DNA from: Candidatus Dormiibacterota bacterium
GTDB lineage: Bacteria; Chloroflexota; Dormibacteria; Aeolococcales; Aeolococcaceae
DNA length: 21,779 bases
NCBI GenBank assembly: GCA_019234035.1
Contig: JAFALX010000394.1
Span: forward strand, 1-21,779
Reading direction: 5' to 3'
The translations under genes and the position numbers were made by a program. Of the stretch, positions 15,020 to 21,779 are shown piece after piece. The notes under the pieces were generated by a model, which saw only the letters and a list, made by a program, of their open reading frames with translations, did not search any database and was not told where the DNA came from. Each line of letters begins with the position of its first letter. Position 1 is the stretch's first letter.

Positions 15020-15115
15020 TGTGACAGCCTGGAGTTCGTCACCTCGGACGCCCACCTGGGCCTCAAGTGGGCCGTGCTGCAGGTTCTACGCTGCGATCGT
15101 CGGTGTCGCTGGGGC
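15020..15115 (+). pseudogene. Possible IS256-type transposase remnant
   Basis: Reading from 15020 in frame gives CDSLEFVTSDAHLGLKWAVL, then QVLRCDRRCRW. As I recall it, the core of Mutator/IS256 transposases is VTSDAHxGLxxAI..VL followed by WQRCR and the catalytic-region Asp. The match covers only about 25 residues, has no start codon, and lacks the flanking transposase domains. No inverted repeats or target duplications were seen. If real, it is a short decayed fragment next to the toxin-antitoxin pair. Confidence 0.5.
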
Positions 15116-15189
15116 TGCTGGATCGCGAGCAGCGCCAGGGCCCGCGGGGATCAGCACCAGGAGCCTGGCCCGCAGCGGCCGCGCCGCGC

Positions 15190-15744
15190 TTACGAGGACT
15201 CGTCCTCCGCTGCGGCACCGCCGGCCGGCTGCGGCGGCATGACCGACGCACCGACGCTGACCAGCAGGTCCCAGCTGTTGCGCAGCGAGATGACGAGCAT
15301 CGCGACGACCGCGGCCGCCAGCCAGTCGAAACCCGAGGGCCTGCCTGCCATGACAAGCCCGCCGGCGACCCCGACGCCGACGTACCCCAGAATGCTCAGG
15401 CCGAAGCGCAGCACGAGCTGCCGCAGGTCGAGCGTCCGCGTCTCGCTCCGGGCAGCAGCCACCACGGCGGGTGCCGTGATGACCAGGCTCACGGCGGCGG
15501 CGATGATGAGCTGCTCGCCCAGTGCCCCCGCCGCTTGGGGGATCACAAAGAAGAGGGCGACGATCAGGACCAACGAGAAGTTCGAGAAGGTGACCCGGGC
15601 GAGCCCTCGGACCTCCGAACGAGCCAGGACCGCCCGCAGGTGCAACGTCAGGCCCACGAACAGAAGGCCGACGAGCGACGCGGCCGCCGGCCCCGCCACC
15701 AGGTAGAAGTCGTGCCAGCTCTGCAGCTCCGCCTGGTTTGACAC
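15190..15744 (-). CDS. Multi-pass membrane protein of unknown function
   Basis: A 184-residue integral membrane protein from a GTG at 15744; an in-frame ATG at 15795 would add 17 residues. Four or five hydrophobic helices lie near 12-34, 53-72, 78-98, 114-134 and 140-160, with a short acidic tail AAAEDESS. The N-terminal WHDFYLVAGPAAASLVGLLF is reminiscent of small unnamed actinobacterial membrane proteins that start with WHDF. I selected the GTG because it begins just before that segment, but neither start has a good Shine-Dalgarno. It is transcribed divergently from the LPxTG-sortase operon. Confidence 0.7.
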   Translation of the reverse strand: MSNQAELQSWHDFYLVAGPAAASLVGLLFVGLTLHLRAVLARSEVRGLARVTFSNFSLVLIVALFFVIPQAAGALGEQLIIAAAVSLVITAPAVVAAARSETRTLDLRQLVLRFGLSILGYVGVGVAGGLVMAGRPSGFDWLAAAVVAMLVISLRNSWDLLVSVGASVMPPQPAGGAAAEDESS

Positions 15745-15758
15745 GGCGGCGAGTCTGA

Positions 15759-15774
15759 CACTGTCCTGACAGTG
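15759..15774. repeat. 16-bp hyphenated palindrome upstream of the membrane gene
   Basis: CACTGTC, 2 nt, GACAGTG is a perfect inverted repeat with 7-bp arms. It lies 15 nt upstream of the preferred start of the membrane protein, or inside its first codons if the longer start is used. It shares the GACAG/CTGTC core with the hairpin at 15918-15937. It may be an operator; no regulator is identified. Confidence 0.5.
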
Positions 15775-15873
15775 GCGATGGGCGGATTTGCGCATCGGGT
15801 TTGCACTCGTTTCGCAGGACGCTGCAAGCGACGCAAGATTTCCGACCGCCTCAGCGTTCAGTCATCCAGTCGA

Positions 15874-15887
15874 AGATCGCACGATCT
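15874..15887. repeat. 14-bp palindrome in the divergent intergenic region
   Basis: AGATCG, CA, CGATCT is a perfect inverted repeat near the middle of the 205-bp region between the divergent membrane gene and the LPxTG gene. It could be an operator. No convincing -10/-35 pair for either direction was found around it. Confidence 0.4.
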
Positions 15888-15917
15888 GGAGCGGGCGGGC
15901 GACCAGGGGTGCCACTA

Positions 15918-15943
15918 GGACAGTTTTTCTGCTGTCCGGAGGG
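15918..15943 (+). promoter_or_regulatory. Hairpin abutting a strong Shine-Dalgarno
   Basis: GGACAG (15918-15923) and CTGTCC (15932-15937) can pair around an 8-nt U-rich loop. The stem is followed immediately by GGAGGG (15938-15943), six bases before the GTG start of the LPxTG gene. The stem does not cover the Shine-Dalgarno, so it might modulate initiation or stabilise the 5' end rather than block it. The Shine-Dalgarno also decides the start codon of the gene. Confidence 0.55.
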
Positions 15944-15949
15944 CAATCG

Positions 15950-17734
15950 GTGAGGCATGGTCGCATCGGGCGGACCCTGGGGGGGTCGGCTCTTCTCGCA
16001 TTTCTGGCACTACCGGTCCTGGCGCCGGTCACATCGAAGGCCGATACAGCGCCGACGCCGTCCGGTTCGGCGAAGGCAGCCGCTCTCCAGGTGACTCTCT
16101 CGCCGCAGGCGCTCGTGAACATCGCACTGCCGCCTTCGCTCACGTCGCTTCTGGCGCAGCTGCCCTGCAATGTGGGCACCGTTGCCGCCAACGCGCTGAC
16201 GAACACCACGACAGTGTCGCTCGACGCCTCGTCGAACGACGGCGTCCTGAACAGCGGCGCCACCGACTTCGTCTCGGGCGAGGCCACGTCCGAGGCCCTC
16301 GGCGTCGACCTGCAGGGCATTGACGGGCTGGTCACCGGTGTCGAGAACGTGCTGAACGGAGACCTCTCCTGCCTCACGGGGAACTCCAGCACCGCACTGC
16401 CGGTGAACGTTCAGACCCTTCTCACCCCGCTCACGAGCGCTCTCCAGGGCGTCGTGACCCCGCTCCACAGCGTGCTGGGCCAGCTCAGCGCCACGGTCAA
16501 CATCAACAAGTCCGCCCACGTCACGCTCGACCAGAACCCGCTTCTGATGGATCTGCTCGACCTGAGCACCCCGCTGGGTGACCTGAACCTGGGTCCGTAT
16601 GACGCCGTGGCCGTGAGCCAGGCAGGTGCCCAGAAGTACGGCATCACCACCGGGCCGCAGCTCGAGGCGCACAACAGCACGACCAACATCGCCATCGGCG
16701 CCTCGCTCCCGCTGGGCTCGGTGTCGTCGCTGGGCAACCTCACCGACCTGTTCCAGAACCTGACGACGACGCTCCAGGGCGACCTGAGCAGCATCACCAG
16801 CCAGCTCGGACTTCTCAATCCCGGCGGCGGCGCGCTGCCGACCACCTCGGTGGTCCAGACCGTCTGCACCACTCTGGGTGGTCTCCTCGGCGGCGCCACC
16901 ACAACCTGCAGCACGCTGACCCCCGCAACCGGTGTGTCGGCGCTCACCCCGCAGCTCACCGCGCTGCAGGGATCGCTGACGAGCCTGCTGAACGGGCTGC
17001 CCGCGCTGCAGAACGTGCTCGGTGCTCTGCCGAAGTCGATCGACCTCCTCGGCCTGATCACGACCGGCGGCGAGACCTCGTCCGTCCTCACTCAGCCGCA
17101 GAACGGTGGCGTCCATTCGATCGCCTCGACTGTGATCCCCGACCTCAAGGTTCTCGAGGTCATGGGCACGCCGCTGCTCGAGCTCAAGGGTCTGAGCTCC
17201 TCGGCTGAAGCGTTCGTCAACGGCGTCGACACCTCGGCGCCGAAGGGCACCGTCTCCTTCCTCGAGCTCGACATCCTCGGGCACGCGATCGTCATCCCGG
17301 GCCTCGGCACCAACCAGACCATCACCGTCCCCACACCGCTCGGCGACGTCACAGTCGTGATCGGCGTCGGCACCCCGCAGACGATCAACAACACGCCGAC
17401 CCGCAAGACTGAGGCGGCCGATGCCCTGCACGTCGCTGTGATCAACGGCGACGCCAACGGCAAGAGCCCGATCGCGCTCCTCGGCGGGGCGGGTGGAACG
17501 GTCGTCGACGTCCTCGTCGCTGGGTCTCAGGTGGACGACGCGATGACCGCGGTCGCCGCAGTTCCTCAGACAAGCGTCCAGGCAACCTCAACCAATCTGC
17601 CGAGCACCGGCATGGTTGGCCCGCTCGGCTTCGCCGTGGTGGTTGTCCTTGGCCTCGCAGCAGCTGGTCTCCGCTTCGCCGCTCGCCGCTCCGGGCGGGC
17701 GGCGGGCTCCGCCTCCGACCTGCCGATCGACTGA
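15950..17734 (+). CDS. Secreted LPxTG cell-wall-anchored protein
   Basis: A 594-residue surface protein. The signal peptide has basic residues (RHGRIGR), a hydrophobic core at about 11-27 and likely cleavage after SKA (29-31). The mature region is rich in Thr, Ser, Leu and Gly, with many short Leu-spaced segments such as LLTPLTSALQGVV and LTALQGSLTSLLNGL, and four cysteines (73, 141, 306, 320) that could pair. The C-terminus is a textbook sorting signal: LPSTG (550-554), a hydrophobic stretch, then ARRSGR. I do not recognise a domain in the mature part. The GTG at 15950 was chosen for its GGAGGG and because it starts the signal peptide. The sortase gene follows 10 nt later, so it is the likely anchoring enzyme. 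Confidence 0.88.
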   Translation: MRHGRIGRTLGGSALLAFLALPVLAPVTSKADTAPTPSGSAKAAALQVTLSPQALVNIALPPSLTSLLAQLPCNVGTVAANALTNTTTVSLDASSNDGVLNSGATDFVSGEATSEALGVDLQGIDGLVTGVENVLNGDLSCLTGNSSTALPVNVQTLLTPLTSALQGVVTPLHSVLGQLSATVNINKSAHVTLDQNPLLMDLLDLSTPLGDLNLGPYDAVAVSQAGAQKYGITTGPQLEAHNSTTNIAIGASLPLGSVSSLGNLTDLFQNLTTTLQGDLSSITSQLGLLNPGGGALPTTSVVQTVCTTLGGLLGGATTTCSTLTPATGVSALTPQLTALQGSLTSLLNGLPALQNVLGALPKSIDLLGLITTGGETSSVLTQPQNGGVHSIASTVIPDLKVLEVMGTPLLELKGLSSSAEAFVNGVDTSAPKGTVSFLELDILGHAIVIPGLGTNQTITVPTPLGDVTVVIGVGTPQTINNTPTRKTEAADALHVAVINGDANGKSPIALLGGAGGTVVDVLVAGSQVDDAMTAVAAVPQTSVQATSTNLPSTGMVGPLGFAVVVVLGLAAAGLRFAARRSGRAAGSASDLPID

Positions 17735-17744
17735 GCACGCAACC

Positions 17745-18380
17745 ATGGCCGGCCGCGATCCATCCCCCCGCCGGCGCTGGCTGCACCGCGCAAGCTGGGC
17801 CTGCCTTGGCCTCGGGGTTCTGCTCTTCGGATACGTGGGAGTTCTGGTCGGGTACCAGAACTTCCAGCAGGGCCGGCTGAGCAGCGACTGGGCCAAGCAG
17901 CACCCGGCGGCGTCGATCCACACCGGTTCGTTCGGCACCGCCGATGCGGTCAGCCTCCACATCGTCCCGCACATGGCGGCAGGCGAGCCGGTGGCCCGGA
18001 TCTCCATCCCGAGCGTCGGGTACGTGGGGATCGTCACCGAGGGCGACGATCGCGGCGTCCTCAGCAGCGGCCCCGGCCATGACATCGAGACGGGCTATCC
18101 CAGCGAAGGGCGCGACATCGTGATCGCGAACCACAACGGGTTCTCTTTCAGCTGGACCGACATCAAGAACGGGGCAGAGATGGTCGTCGAGATGCCCTAC
18201 GGCCGCTACACCTACACCGTCGTCTCCAGGCGGATCGTCGACGGCACCGACAACGCCGTCATCAACAGCGCCCCTCCGGGCGAGCGGCTCCAGCTCATCA
18301 CCTGCTGGCCGCTCTGGGCAGGGGCTTTGGCAACGCAGCGTCTCGTGTACGACGCGGTACCTGCGGGGGGAACGTCATGA
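17745..18380 (+). CDS. Sortase (class D/E-like transpeptidase)
   Basis: A 211-residue membrane-bound cysteine transpeptidase that cleaves sorting signals between Thr and Gly and joins the protein to the cell wall. After a basic N-terminus, one membrane helix spans about 17-37. The catalytic domain covers about 83-205: SIPSVGYVGIV (87-97), GVLSSGPGH (104-112), catalytic His130 in IANHNGF, Cys187 in LITCWPLW and Arg199 in ATQRLVYDA. The TC-WP and R pattern resembles class D/E sortases, but IANHN replaces the more usual AGHR. It lies between its probable LPxTG substrate and the TIG protein, whose ATG overlaps its stop (ATGA). Confidence 0.92.
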   Translation: MAGRDPSPRRRWLHRASWACLGLGVLLFGYVGVLVGYQNFQQGRLSSDWAKQHPAASIHTGSFGTADAVSLHIVPHMAAGEPVARISIPSVGYVGIVTEGDDRGVLSSGPGHDIETGYPSEGRDIVIANHNGFSFSWTDIKNGAEMVVEMPYGRYTYTVVSRRIVDGTDNAVINSAPPGERLQLITCWPLWAGALATQRLVYDAVPAGGTS

Positions 18381-20419
18381 AACGGCCGGCAACACTTCTG
18401 CTCACCGGAGCCATCGTGGCTGCCGGCGCAGTCTGGTATCCCATCCACGCGGCGGCGGCGCTGTGCGGTCAGCCCTCGGTGAGCGGTGTGACGGTTCCGA
18501 ATGCGACGGTTCCGGTCGCAGCGGCCGGGACGGCGGTGACCATCACCGGGTCGAACTTCATGGCGCTCACCTGCAACACCACCGCCAACATCGGGGGCGT
18601 GGGTCTCGCGCAGAACCAGATGAGCGTGAGCAACAACTCGATCACGTTCACCGCGCAGCCGGGCATGCACGGCGGCATACAGATCACCGAGACGGGCATC
18701 GGCGGAGCCAACGTCAGCAACGCCAACATCGCCTTCTACACCGCGCCGACCGTGTCCGGTCTCAGCAACGCGACACCGACCGCTGCCCAGGGGAACACCG
18801 TCAGCGGCTCCGGTTTCAACTTCACGCTACCGAGCGGCTACGAGCAGATCAGCGCGAAGTACCTGCAGGGCTCGACGACTTGCGCCGGAGCGAGCGCATC
18901 GCTGAGCTCGGACACCGCGATCGCCGTGTCGGCGCCCGGCCATTACTGCAACGGCGCGCTGGCGCTCACGATCTCAGCACCGAGTGACCTCGGCAACCCG
19001 AGCGGCTCGCAGATCCCCATCTACAACAATCAAGTCGGGCACGTCGCCGTGGCGGCCAGCGGGATAGCGCTTTCCACGGACGCCATCACGGCCGGCGGCA
19101 CCTTCAACGTTACCGGCTCCGGCTTCGGCCCCGGCGGCTCGGCCACCCTGGGCGGTGCCCCGGTCACCAGCACGTGGAGCGACACCAGCATCGGCATCAC
19201 CGTTCCGGACACTGCCGTCAACAACTCGGCAATCGCACTCACCCGCGCAGACGGCAGCGCGATCGCAGTGTCCGACAAGCTCACGACCGTGACCGCGCGC
19301 GTCGACGGCATCTCGCCGTCCAGCGCAAAGCCCGGTGATGCCGTCACCGTGAGCGGCGGCGGCTTCGGAACAACCGCAGGCACCGTGTCGCTGGCATCCG
19401 CGAGCGCGACCGTCTCGAGCTGGTCGCCCACCTCGATCACCTTCACGGTTCCCTCGGCGGGCCAGACGGGCCAGCTGACCATCGCGCCCGTGGACACGGG
19501 CGCGCCCGCCACCGAGCCTTCCCTGACCGTCACCCATCCCGTCACCATCCAGCCGGGGACCGGCGGTGCCCCGGGTGCGTCAGGCTCGTCGGGCTCGTCG
19601 GCCGCGAATTCGAAGCCGCTCACCCCGGCGCAGCTGGAGCAGGTGACGCAGGCGCTGTCCGCGCCGCCGCCGCCGCTCCCGCCCGCAGTCGTCGGAGGCA
19701 CGCCCCCGCCGATCCCGCCATCGCATCCGACCAACGGGCCGGTCGCGCTCTCGCTCAAGAGCACGTCAACGACAGCGAAGCCAGGCAAGAGCGTGCCATT
19801 CACGGTGACCCTGCTCGCATACGGCCGGCCGGTGGGCGACGCTCCTGTGCAGATGGTGGTGGCGTACGAGCCGGCGCCTGATGCGCTGATCACGCCGATG
19901 TCCGGCGTCACCGACGCGAAGGGCCAGTTCCACGGCACGATCCGCCTGAGCAGGACGCCGGGCGAGATGATCGTCCTGGCGCGGACCGGCGAGTTCTCCG
20001 ACGAGGTGCGTCTGGTCGGCTCCACCGTGAGCGCAGCCGCGGTCGGCAGCGGACACGCGACCGGCGTCGGCGCGCTGCAGAACAGCCTCCCCTACGCGGT
20101 CGTCGCGCTGGCGGCCCTGCTCCTCATCGTTGGCATCGGGATCCGCATCTGGCTGTGGGTGGGCTCGACCGACAGCGTGCGTGCAGCCCTGGTCCGCGAG
20201 CGCTTCCGCGGCATGACCCGCGGGGCGCGGCGGTTCCTGGCGCGGCATGTCGTGCAGGCCCCGCCGGAGCCGGCGTCACGGCGTGATGTTCAGCCCCGCG
20301 GCAACGCGGCGAGCGAGGTCGACGTCCCCGCTGAGGGTGAGCCCACCCTCGTGCTCGGCGCCCTCGGGGGTGACACGGCCCCAGACCAGGCGAAGGAACG
20401 CATCAGCGTCGGCCCGTAG
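18377..20419 (+). CDS. Membrane-anchored TIG/IPT-repeat surface protein
   Basis: A 680-residue exported protein. A signal peptide (about 1-28, ending HAAAA) is followed by four Ig-like TIG/IPT repeats at about 35-122, 124-216, 225-306 and 310-386; the clearest unit is ISPSSAKPGDAVTVSGGGFG. A Ser/Gly/Pro-rich linker (about 390-455, including PPPPLPP) leads to another Ig-like, Big-1-like domain at about 456-548 (TAKPGKSVPFTVTL...VTDAKGQF). One membrane helix at about 572-594 precedes a basic cytoplasmic tail of about 85 residues. There is no LPxTG, so anchoring is by the helix. A GGGGGGA run lies about five bases before the ATG. The last 144 nt overlap the convergent MDMPI gene. Confidence 0.88.
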   Translation: MKRPATLLLTGAIVAAGAVWYPIHAAAALCGQPSVSGVTVPNATVPVAAAGTAVTITGSNFMALTCNTTANIGGVGLAQNQMSVSNNSITFTAQPGMHGGIQITETGIGGANVSNANIAFYTAPTVSGLSNATPTAAQGNTVSGSGFNFTLPSGYEQISAKYLQGSTTCAGASASLSSDTAIAVSAPGHYCNGALALTISAPSDLGNPSGSQIPIYNNQVGHVAVAASGIALSTDAITAGGTFNVTGSGFGPGGSATLGGAPVTSTWSDTSIGITVPDTAVNNSAIALTRADGSAIAVSDKLTTVTARVDGISPSSAKPGDAVTVSGGGFGTTAGTVSLASASATVSSWSPTSITFTVPSAGQTGQLTIAPVDTGAPATEPSLTVTHPVTIQPGTGGAPGASGSSGSSAANSKPLTPAQLEQVTQALSAPPPPLPPAVVGGTPPPIPPSHPTNGPVALSLKSTSTTAKPGKSVPFTVTLLAYGRPVGDAPVQMVVAYEPAPDALITPMSGVTDAKGQFHGTIRLSRTPGEMIVLARTGEFSDEVRLVGSTVSAAAVGSGHATGVGALQNSLPYAVVALAALLLIVGIGIRIWLWVGSTDSVRAALVRERFRGMTRGARRFLARHVVQAPPEPASRRDVQPRGNAASEVDVPAEGEPTLVLGALGGDTAPDQAKERISVGP

Positions 20420-21097
20420 GCCGGCGCCGATGCCGCCCTCGGGCGGCTGTTCCTCAAGGGCACCGCGGCCTCCGCTCACCGCGACCACGAAGCGCCCGCC
20501 CCCCGCGCCATCGACCACCGTCTCGACGCGGACGCCGTCCGGCATCCCCCGCGCGGCCTTGCCGACGGCGCGCGGCAGCACCGAGTAGCCCCGCCGCAGC
20601 GCGCGGCGCGCCGCCTCGCCGTCCATGTTGCCGGGACGATGCAGGGCCCGGCGGATGTCCTGCTCGTGCGAGAACGAGTCGAAGAGCCGGACGTTGAGCC
20701 ACGCCTCCAGCGACATCTCACCGAACACCGTGGGGCCCGGCGCCGCCAGCTCCTCCGCGGTGAGCCGGTAGCGGTCCGCCGCCTGGGCCTCGGTCACCTC
20801 GCGGAACCGCGCCAGGACCTCGGCGCCGCTGTCGCCACGGAGCGACTCCACCCAGCGCTCGTTGAAGGCGCCGAGGTCGTTGCGCACGTGGTCGCCGACC
20901 GCGTCGCTCTCGGGCGGCGTCTCGCCTCGCAGCGACCGCTCCGTGCCGAGGATGTGGCTGAGGACGTCCTTGACCGTCCAGCCGGGGAGGTCGGTCGGCG
21001 TCAGAAAGCCCTCCTCGTCGAGGTCTGCGCACAGGTCTGCGATCGTCCGCCACGTCTGGTCCAGGCTCGCGACGGTCTGGTTCGGCTCGTCCGCCAT
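20276..21097 (-). CDS. Maleylpyruvate isomerase/MDMPI-family protein
   Basis: A 273-residue protein with an N-terminal DinB-like four-helix bundle (MDMPI_N). It contains LPGWTVKDVLSHILGTERSL at about 38-57, with the usual metal-binding His, and FDSFSHEQDIRRALHRPG around the middle. The C-terminal third (about 175-270) looks like the small SCP2-like domain of the family and includes VETVVDG and GLTLSGDVDLARRVA. Named members use mycothiol, but most homologues have unknown substrates. I chose the ATG at 21097 because it shares a base with the RNase H stop (TGATG) and begins the conserved fold; upstream residues in this frame are antisense-like. Its 3' end overlaps the TIG gene. Confidence 0.85.
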   Translation of the reverse strand: MADEPNQTVASLDQTWRTIADLCADLDEEGFLTPTDLPGWTVKDVLSHILGTERSLRGETPPESDAVGDHVRNDLGAFNERWVESLRGDSGAEVLARFREVTEAQAADRYRLTAEELAAPGPTVFGEMSLEAWLNVRLFDSFSHEQDIRRALHRPGNMDGEAARRALRRGYSVLPRAVGKAARGMPDGVRVETVVDGAGGGRFVVAVSGGRGALEEQPPEGGIGAGLRADADAFLRLVWGRVTPEGAEHEGGLTLSGDVDLARRVAAGLNITP

Positions 21098-21519
21098 CAG
21101 GCGCTCCGGATCCGCTGGATGGCGCCGACCGCGAGGCTGTCGACGCGCTCGTTGCCCGGCACGCCGCTGTGGCCGGGCACGTACTCGAAGCGCACGCGGC
21201 CGTCGACCAGCGGATCGATGGCCGGGTATAGGTCCAGGTTCTTCTTCCGCTTCCAGCGGCCGGTGAGCCAGTTGATGACGCCCATGCTGTCCGTGCGGAC
21301 GACGATCTGCCAGCCGGCATCGCCGCCGACCCGCTCGCGAAAGGCGATGAGCGCCTCGCGCACCGCTTTCAGCTCCTCGCGGTTGTTGGTCGTCACCGGC
21401 TCGCTCCCGGTGCTCTCCTCCACCGTGCCGTCGGGCCACTCCAGCCGGTACGCCCAGGCGCCCGGCCCGGGGTTACCCGAGCAGGCGCCGTCGGTGTACG
21501 CGACCACGGTCTGGGTCAT
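21097..21519 (-). CDS. rnhA: Ribonuclease HI
   Basis: A 140-residue RNase HI that degrades RNA in RNA-DNA hybrids such as R-loops and Okazaki primers. All catalytic residues appear present: Asp10 in YTDGACSGNPGPG, Glu49 in TTNNREELKA, Asp77 in RTDSMG, His117 in GHSGVPGNER and Asp127 in VDSLA. A basic handle-like segment, GRWKRKKN, is at 87-94. No phosphatase domain is fused, unlike the RNase H/CobC fusions of some actinobacteria. It overlaps the upstream zinc-ribbon gene (ATGA) and the downstream MDMPI gene. Confidence 0.94.
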   Translation of the reverse strand: MTQTVVAYTDGACSGNPGPGAWAYRLEWPDGTVEESTGSEPVTTNNREELKAVREALIAFRERVGGDAGWQIVVRTDSMGVINWLTGRWKRKKNLDLYPAIDPLVDGRVRFEYVPGHSGVPGNERVDSLAVGAIQRIRSA

Positions 21520-21779
21520 GGCACCAGGATGCGGTCACAGTTCGAGCACTGCGTGATGGTGGTACCGGCGCGGACGGCGCTGCGCTCCTGGTTGGAGAGC
21601 GGCAGGTGACAGCCCCCGCAGGAGTCGCCGGCGATGCCCACGACGGCGGGCGTCCGGTGCTGCGCCACGCGGCGATACAGCTCGAGCGCCCGCGGCTCCA
21701 CCGATGCGGCGATGCGCTCTCGATCGCCCTGTGCCTGGGCCAGCTCCGAGCGGAGCCGGCCCAGCCGCTGCTCGAGCGG
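21516..21779 (-). CDS. C4 zinc-ribbon coiled-coil protein, C-terminal part
   Basis: The last 87 residues of a gene entering from the right edge. The visible start, LEQRLGRLRSELAQAQGDRERI, is coiled-coil-like. ELYRRV and the short TPAVVGIAGDSCGGCHLPL follow, then CSNCDRILVP at the end. The paired CGGC and CSNC motifs form a C4 zinc ribbon (zf-RING_7 type), and the layout of a long coiled coil with a terminal ribbon is typical of this family, whose role is unclear and may involve nucleic acids. It overlaps rnhA by four bases. Confidence 0.85.
   Translation of the reverse strand, partial: PLEQRLGRLRSELAQAQGDRERIAASVEPRALELYRRVAQHRTPAVVGIAGDSCGGCHLPLSNQERSAVRAGTTITQCSNCDRILVP

Noticed and set aside
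15918..15937. Hairpin with a T-rich loop as an intrinsic terminator
   Set aside because: The T-run is in the loop rather than after the stem, and the stem is followed at once by GGAGGG and a start codon.
15788..15949. Upstream ATG start for the LPxTG gene
   Set aside because: It would add 54 residues before the signal peptide and cross the intergenic repeats. The GTG at 15950 has a strong Shine-Dalgarno.
16010..17431. A 473-codon minus-strand open frame
   Set aside because: It is the mirror of the LPxTG gene. The plus frame has a signal peptide, sorting signal and Shine-Dalgarno; this one has none.
1..21779. CRISPR arrays, tRNA genes or intact insertion sequences
   Set aside because: No regularly spaced repeat array, tRNA cloverleaf motif or complete transposase with terminal inverted repeats was seen by eye.

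Overview
The window is GC-rich and gene-dense. It contains a complete mur/fts block, a bacterial type A RNase P RNA, an LPxTG protein with its own sortase, a maleylpyruvate-isomerase-like (MDMPI) protein, and many GTG starts and ATGA/GTGA overlaps. Together these point to an actinobacterial-type genome (Actinomycetota), plausibly a Thermoleophilia-like lineage. That placement is an inference; no marker here fixes the taxon.

Left and centre, minus strand, about 13430 to 1: one long division/cell-wall (dcw) operon. In transcription order it reads mraZ, rsmH, an ftsL-like gene, ftsI-type PBP, mraY, murD, ftsW, murG, a murC-slot ligase, murB, ddl, an alpha/beta hydrolase, and the membrane N-terminus of a putative MurF-type ligase cut by the window edge. 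Most joints are stop/start overlaps, so the block is probably translated as a coupled unit. A sigma70-like promoter (TTGACG, 17 bp, TAGCTT) and three GTGG boxes at exact 10-bp spacing sit just before mraZ, which is the expected layout for MraZ autoregulation. murE and murF are missing from their usual place between ftsI and mraY, and ftsQ and ftsZ are not seen. The enzyme in the murC slot has Mpl-like N-terminal and central signatures joined to a MurC-like C-terminal domain.

Middle, about 13485 to 15190: a small unknown gene, the RNase P RNA (plus strand), an RHH/PIN toxin-antitoxin pair with a repeat-rich promoter, and a short remnant resembling an IS256-type transposase. This is the most accessory-looking part of the window.

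Right, plus strand, about 15918 to 20419: a compact surface module of a secreted LPxTG protein, a sortase, and a membrane-anchored protein with TIG/IPT repeats. The genes are 10 nt apart or overlapping. A divergent multi-pass membrane protein lies upstream, and the intergenic region between them holds several inverted repeats. The TIG gene overlaps the convergent MDMPI gene by 144 bp.

Far right, minus strand, 20276 to 21779: a tightly overlapping trio of a C4 zinc-ribbon coiled-coil protein (partial), RNase HI and the MDMPI-like protein.
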